From the IMG/VR virus record IMGVR_UViG_3300028835_000771, positions 1 to 25,027 of that record: a stretch of DNA of 25,027 nucleotides; one strand, written 5' to 3'. This document shows, one piece after another, positions 20,536-25,027 of this stretch. The notes under the pieces are model-generated. The model was not told the origin of the DNA and searched no databases. It saw only the letters and a program-made list of their open reading frames with translations. Every line of letters begins with the position of its first letter. The first letter of the stretch is position 1. Made by a program: the position numbers and the translations under genes. The stretch is from a virus.

Positions 20536-22215
20536 ATGAACGTAAATATTGAAAAAACAAAGATAATAAAAGTAGAGAACAGAGTCTCTGAGTTTTTTAG
20601 ATGCAAGTACGATTTTAGCTATTTTTGTGAGCATTACATATACATAGAACTTCCTGGTGGTGACGTTCTAATGAAACCTTACGGAAAACAACTAGAATTG
20701 ATAAGTCTTATAAATAAAAAAAGATATGTATTAGTTCTGAAAAGTAGACAGATTGGAATTTCCACTGCTATTCAAGCATATTCAGCGTGGTTATGTTTGT
20801 TCTATGATAATGTAGTTGTTGGGATCATTTCGAAAGATGGGAAAGAAGCAACTGACTTTGCTAGAAATATAAGAGGGATGATTGAGAAAGTTCCTGATTG
20901 GATGAAACCTCCAAAAGGAATCGTTGGACGAGGTTTTGCAAAAAGAACTGAACAATCATTTATTTTAACAAATGGAAGCAAAGTACATGCTTCTCCTGTG
21001 GCACCAACATCACCAGAAAAAACTCTTCGTGGTAAAGCAATTACTCTCTTAGTTATAGATGAGGGTGCATTTATTAAGTTTATTGATACTGCTTGGACTG
21101 CTATGGTTCCTGCTCTTTCAACAAACCAGATGGTGGCTAGGAGAAATGAAATCCCTTTTGGAACAGTTATTTTATCGACTCCGAATAAGACTCATGGAGT
21201 AGGAAAGTGGTTCTTTGATAAGTATACAAATGCTATAACTGGAGATGAGCTATTCTTTCCATTTAGGATACATTGGAAGAATATACCACAGTTAGCTAGT
21301 GATCCTGATTGGTATAAAAACCAATGTAAATTGTTTAATAACGATTCAAGGAAAATTCAACAGGAACTAGAGTTAAAATTTATTTCTACGACTGGTTCAT
21401 TCTTTTCCGCAGAGATAGTCGAAAAACTTCAAGAATTAGAAGTAGAACCAATAGAGAAGGTAAGGATGTATAATGGGGAGATCTGGAAATTTTCAGAACC
21501 AGTTCCTGAGAGATTTTATTTGATTGGAGTAGATACAGCGCCAGAACATGGATCAGATAAGTCTGCTATAACAGTTTGGGACTACCAAACTTTAGAACAA
21601 GTTTGGGAATTTCAAGGAAAATGTCAAGTTAAAGATTTTATAAAAGTAGTTATGTTGGCTTGCACTTTATATCCTGGATGTTTAGTAGTGGAATCAAATT
21701 CTTATGGAAATCAAGTAGTAGAAGAAATAAATAGTTCAGAGTTTTCGTTGATGTTGTATAAAGAAAAACGAGGGATGGGAAAATTAGTACCTGGACTAAC
21801 TACTTCTGCAAAAACGAGACCATTAATGATTGATGCTTTATATTCATATGTTTCTGAATTTCCTGAAATTGTGAAGTCAAAAAGGTTGGTTCTAGAACTT
21901 ATCAGTCTTGTTTCTAAAACAAGTGGTCGTGTGGAAGCTGACTCAGATAGTTATGACGACTTAGCTTTAGCGACATCTGCTGCTTTTTATGTTCGTAAAT
22001 GGGACCCTCCTTTATTAATAGAAAGTGTTACGAAACTTCAAATGAGTGATTTAAATAAAGTAATTGAGTTTAATATTGGTAAAAAAGAGATTACAAACCA
22101 AGCAGTTATGAGACATGTTAAAGATAATATTGAAGATATGGGAGGGTTTGTAGATATCCTTTCTATGTATAATAGAGGAGAGGGAGACATAGATGAGATA
22201 CGAAGAAGTAAGTAA
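20536..22215 (+). CDS. terL: Terminase large subunit (DNA-packaging ATPase and nuclease)
   Basis: 559 residues. ATPase half: Walker A-like KSRQIGIST at 69-77, Walker B LLVIDEGAF with Asp175-Glu176, coupling motif VILSTPNKT near 211-219. Nuclease half (RNase H fold): IGVDTAPEHGSDKSAI with Asp333, CLVVESNSYGN with Glu385, and DSYDDLALA with Asp473/Asp474. It translocates DNA into the prohead and cuts concatemers. Length and motif spacing are normal. The ribosome binding site is weak (TAGG, eight bases before the ATG), unusual here. The next gene overlaps its end by 23 bases. The small terminase subunit is not apparent nearby. Confidence 0.95.
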   Translation: MNVNIEKTKIIKVENRVSEFFRCKYDFSYFCEHYIYIELPGGDVLMKPYGKQLELISLINKKRYVLVLKSRQIGISTAIQAYSAWLCLFYDNVVVGIISKDGKEATDFARNIRGMIEKVPDWMKPPKGIVGRGFAKRTEQSFILTNGSKVHASPVAPTSPEKTLRGKAITLLVIDEGAFIKFIDTAWTAMVPALSTNQMVARRNEIPFGTVILSTPNKTHGVGKWFFDKYTNAITGDELFFPFRIHWKNIPQLASDPDWYKNQCKLFNNDSRKIQQELELKFISTTGSFFSAEIVEKLQELEVEPIEKVRMYNGEIWKFSEPVPERFYLIGVDTAPEHGSDKSAITVWDYQTLEQVWEFQGKCQVKDFIKVVMLACTLYPGCLVVESNSYGNQVVEEINSSEFSLMLYKEKRGMGKLVPGLTTSAKTRPLMIDALYSYVSEFPEIVKSKRLVLELISLVSKTSGRVEADSDSYDDLALATSAAFYVRKWDPPLLIESVTKLQMSDLNKVIEFNIGKKEITNQAVMRHVKDNIEDMGGFVDILSMYNRGEGDIDEIRRSK

Positions 22216-23113
22216 TTTACAGACATACTTAAACGAAGTTTTTGTTGTTCCTACAGGTCTACATGTAGTTGCTAGACTTGATGGAATTGAACTGTTTGGT
22301 TCTGATGGGTTGAATAAATCTTTTATAAAAGCACTTACAAAGTCTAAAAGAACCAAATCCGCAGCAAAGAAGGTAGAATCTCTTGTTGACAGAAAACAAA
22401 TAGTTCCATGTTTTTTGTCAAAAACAATATTAGGGTTTGTTGCAAGGAAATTCTTTACTCCAAGATCACAACGGGCTACTGTTGCTTTCTTCGAACCAGT
22501 AAAAACTAAGAAGATTTATGTTCTTATAGATAATAACGTGAACTTTTTCGCGCATGTATCTAATAACTATATAGCAGCTGTAACTGTTCATGAACTTATG
22601 CATATGGTTGCAAGCAAAAAACCAACCATGTTTTTTAATTTGTTTAAACCTGAACTAATCACTTATTATAAAAATTTATGGAGGATTATTTTTAGCTTAG
22701 AAAAAGATAAAATAAAGGATTCAGATGTTGAGGAAGTAGTTTCATTTATGTTTAGAAAGTTAGAACTAAGCGGAAAAGAAATTACAAACAGTAGTTTAGG
22801 TAAATACTTCAATGTACTTCATTCTACTTTTTCTAGTATTACAACATTGGGAGAGGATGAGTTTACGAGACAGCTAAGAGACTACATAGTGACTGTAAAG
22901 TTGTTTTTAAGGAATTTCGAAGTATTTTTCTCATTGGCTAGAAAGTTCTCACATATTATAGGTCCTTTATACAGTTCATATAAACAATCTTTTGGATACA
23001 AAAATTTGAATGTTTTTTGTGTTCAAGAACTAATATACCCATCTGAAGTAATTTGTATATGTTCTGAACATGGACTTGGAGCAAAAGTATCTAAAGCGAT
23101 CAACCAATTATAA
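22193..23113 (+). CDS. Putative zincin-type metalloprotein next to terminase
   Basis: 306 residues. VTVHELMHMVA carries an HExxH zinc-peptidase motif (His133, Glu134, His137), placed after a strand as in zincins; a Glu in QELIYPSEVICI late in the protein could be the third ligand. No signal peptide or membrane segment. The remainder is helical. Its ATG lies inside the terminase gene, with GAGGAGAGGGA upstream. Placed between the terminase and a tape-measure-like gene, it could be a morphogenesis protease, but no known prohead-protease motif (Ser/His) is present and the substrate is unknown. Confidence 0.7.
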   Translation: MRYEEVSNLQTYLNEVFVVPTGLHVVARLDGIELFGSDGLNKSFIKALTKSKRTKSAAKKVESLVDRKQIVPCFLSKTILGFVARKFFTPRSQRATVAFFEPVKTKKIYVLIDNNVNFFAHVSNNYIAAVTVHELMHMVASKKPTMFFNLFKPELITYYKNLWRIIFSLEKDKIKDSDVEEVVSFMFRKLELSGKEITNSSLGKYFNVLHSTFSSITTLGEDEFTRQLRDYIVTVKLFLRNFEVFFSLARKFSHIIGPLYSSYKQSFGYKNLNVFCVQELIYPSEVICICSEHGLGAKVSKAINQL

Positions 23114-23141
23114 AGTAAAGACCTAAGGAGATAAAAATTAG

Positions 23142-25027
23142 ATGCCTGATAAACCAGATAGACCACCAAATCTGCCTCCAAAGACGAAAGTACTCATAGA
23201 AGAAGCTGATAAAGAAACTACTGACCGAGTTAAACAAATTAGTAGTTTATCTGATACAATGAATAGAATGAATAAAGATGCCCAGGATGCTACAAAAAAG
23301 ATAACTTCACAAGTTAGTTCTATTGCTGTAAAACAGAAAGAAACAGACGATATACTAAAAGAAATAAAAGAAGCACCAGGTGAAGAAATAGAGTCAGTAG
23401 TTCCAGCAGTAAACAGAGTATTAGACAAACTTGGAATGACTATGCAACGGTTAGCTACTGGAATGAAAAATATTACAGTATCTACAGCTAGAGCAACTAA
23501 AGAATCAGTTTCTCAATATGGAAAAGCTATAAGTGAAGATATCAGTGTAAATAGACAGAATGTAATAGCAATGTCTTTGGCACGAGCAACTCCACTTTTT
23601 GGATATTTCGCAGCTAAGTTTATGGAGACTGACGTTTTTAAGAACGCAACTAAGAGACTTAAGGAACGGATTAGTACTACTATTTCAACTGTGGCAACAA
23701 CAGTTGGAAGCAAAGTACGAGAATTATTTTCAAGAAAACCAAAAGGAGTGGTAGGTACAGCAGAAGAAGTAGAGGAGAAAGCTCCAAAGTTACAACGAGG
23801 GGGTTATGTTGAGAGAGGTGGTGTTGCTGAAGTTCATCCAGCAGAAGTTGTTGTACCAATTGATGATTTACTTGAGAGAATTGACAAACGAGTAGAAATT
23901 AGAAAAACTCAAAGTTTACTATTACACAGTATAACATCTCTGTCAAGACATATGGCTCGTACAGAGACTTATGTTGGTGAAATGGAGAAGAAACGAAGAT
24001 CGATAATTGGAGATTTTATACGTGGTTTCCAAAGAGCAACAAATAAAATACAAATGAGTTGGCAAGACAGAATGTTAAAAGCTACTCTTGATTTAAAAGT
24101 TGGCTTACTTGGGATGTCGTCTCGTTTAAGATTAGCTTGGCAAAGAACATTAGTTATGCATCCTGTTTTTAGAACTTTAATAATGTTTACACAACGGTTG
24201 GGAAGAACTTTTACTTTTCCATTTAGATTTTTCTTTGCAGCTCGGGGGAAGTATATAAGTGCTGTTCGAGCCGCAACAAGAGCTCCTAATGCGTTTGAGA
24301 AAATAGTTGGTCTTCTTAGTATAATTTATTCAGAGGGAATGTTTAAACTTGACCAGTTAAACTACTATATGAAACAGCTTCTTGAGTTCCAAACAGGAAA
24401 AGCAGAAGAGTTAGAAAAACCTACGTGGAGGGTCGCTCGAAAAATGCTACGGGGTGCAGCTGTACCCTTTGAACTTGCTGTCCAGAAACTAGGAGATAGA
24501 CAGATAATTTTCTCAAAAAAGCAAGCGGAGATGTTAACAAGAGAAAGAAAAGGAATTATGGGTCTTTTTAGAAAGAAAAAAGAAATAGTAGCACCTGGAC
24601 GAGTAGCTATTGATATAGTTGCTGACAATACTACTAAGATGTTAGAAACTCTTAGTTTCTTTAGATCGTTCTTTCCTGGAGTAGAAAGAAAATCTTTAGA
24701 AATGAGTAAAGAACAAGCTCTTGAAATGAAGAAGACTAGGAAAGGAGTTTATGAAGTAAGTAAGGAAATGGGAGGATTGAGGAAAAGATTGAAGGGAGTA
24801 GGAACTTCTATCTGGAAGTATTTGTTAATAGGAATCTCAGTGATAAGAAGTCTTTTTGGTCGTTTTACTAAACTTATTTCACCACTTGCTTCACTTCTAA
24901 AGGTAGGGATAGGTGGTCTTGTAAAACTTATTATTCCATTTCTGGGACCAATACTCGCTGTACTGGCAGCCGGTGCGTTTGGATATGCGATTGGGCGTCT
25001 TATAAATAAGTATTTAATAAGTCCCAT
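23142..25027 (+). CDS. Tape-measure-like virion protein, 3' end outside the window
   Basis: At least 628 residues, still open at the right edge, so length is unknown. AAGGAG is 11 bases before the ATG at 23142. The first 150 residues are Pro-rich then coiled-coil-like (DTMNRMNKDAQDATKK). At 218-240 a RGGYVERGGVAEVHPAEVVVP block matches the GG...xVHPAE-V-P signature common in tape-measure and other phage tail proteins. A long helical, basic region follows, and from about 558 to the edge there are hydrophobic stretches (e.g. LLIGISVIRSLFG, IIPFLGPILAVLAAGAFGYA), typical of tape-measure proteins that contact the membrane during DNA injection. The tape-measure call is probable, not certain. Confidence 0.75.
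   Translation, partial: MPDKPDRPPNLPPKTKVLIEEADKETTDRVKQISSLSDTMNRMNKDAQDATKKITSQVSSIAVKQKETDDILKEIKEAPGEEIESVVPAVNRVLDKLGMTMQRLATGMKNITVSTARATKESVSQYGKAISEDISVNRQNVIAMSLARATPLFGYFAAKFMETDVFKNATKRLKERISTTISTVATTVGSKVRELFSRKPKGVVGTAEEVEEKAPKLQRGGYVERGGVAEVHPAEVVVPIDDLLERIDKRVEIRKTQSLLLHSITSLSRHMARTETYVGEMEKKRRSIIGDFIRGFQRATNKIQMSWQDRMLKATLDLKVGLLGMSSRLRLAWQRTLVMHPVFRTLIMFTQRLGRTFTFPFRFFFAARGKYISAVRAATRAPNAFEKIVGLLSIIYSEGMFKLDQLNYYMKQLLEFQTGKAEELEKPTWRVARKMLRGAAVPFELAVQKLGDRQIIFSKKQAEMLTRERKGIMGLFRKKKEIVAPGRVAIDIVADNTTKMLETLSFFRSFFPGVERKSLEMSKEQALEMKKTRKGVYEVSKEMGGLRKRLKGVGTSIWKYLLIGISVIRSLFGRFTKLISPLASLLKVGIGGLVKLIIPFLGPILAVLAAGAFGYAIGRLINKYLISP

Noticed and set aside
20419-20634. Leftward 71-residue open frame overlapping the terminase start
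   Set aside because: It is mostly the antisense of the terminase gene and an AT-rich spacer, with a low-complexity product and no ribosome binding site.
24365-25027. Leftward open frames near the right edge
   Set aside because: They lie opposite the continuous tape-measure-like frame, which has a ribosome binding site and a recognisable motif.
1-25027. CRISPR array, insertion sequence or integrase/attachment site
   Set aside because: No regularly spaced repeats, transposase or integrase motifs, or terminal inverted repeats were seen.

Overview
The window is a stretch of a tailed-bacteriophage genome, probably a large one. The phage assignment rests on a complete large terminase (20536-22215), a tape-measure-like protein running off the right edge, and a tail/baseplate-like protein (18948-20219). 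The DNA is AT-rich and nearly every gene has a strong AGGAGG-type ribosome binding site; a low-GC, Firmicutes-like host is an inference only. All genes but one read rightward and most are separated by a few bases or overlap.

Layout. (1) 1-2624: a ubiquitin-like modification module: a cut-off gene, a JAMM/JAB peptidase, an E1/ThiF-type adenylyltransferase and a ubiquitin-like protein ending in ...GSKGC. (2) 2694-3558: two small proteins of unknown function, each bounded by hairpins; the second is faintly PC4-like. (3) 3611-4968: a second E1-like protein, translationally coupled to a 166-residue protein with an HPN-x8-C motif recalling ubiquitin-conjugating (E2) enzymes. (4) 4952-11142: a multisubunit RNA polymerase with unsplit beta-prime and beta genes, in the order beta-prime then beta, plus two small unknown genes next to them. 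(5) 11175-12775: a FolE2-type GTP cyclohydrolase IB and an AP-endonuclease-2-like TIM-barrel protein. (6) 12825-14967: small unknowns, including a 54-codon gene and a gene whose start seems to depend on a long mRNA hairpin. (7) 14991-16580: an SPFH/band-7 membrane protein and a small membrane coiled-coil protein. (8) 16564-18856: unknowns, a methyltransferase-like protein and a DUF932-like protein, closed by an intrinsic terminator. (9) 18948-25027: virion genes, interrupted by a 31-codon leftward gene with its own terminator.

How they may work together: the polymerase would let the phage transcribe some of its genes independently of the host core enzyme. The JAB/E1/Ubl set and the second E1/E2-like pair could form a protein-tagging pathway lying directly upstream of, and perhaps co-transcribed with, the polymerase genes. 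FolE2 could feed pterin or 7-deazaguanine synthesis, which other phages use for DNA modification. The functional links are inference; the domain calls rest on motifs read by eye.
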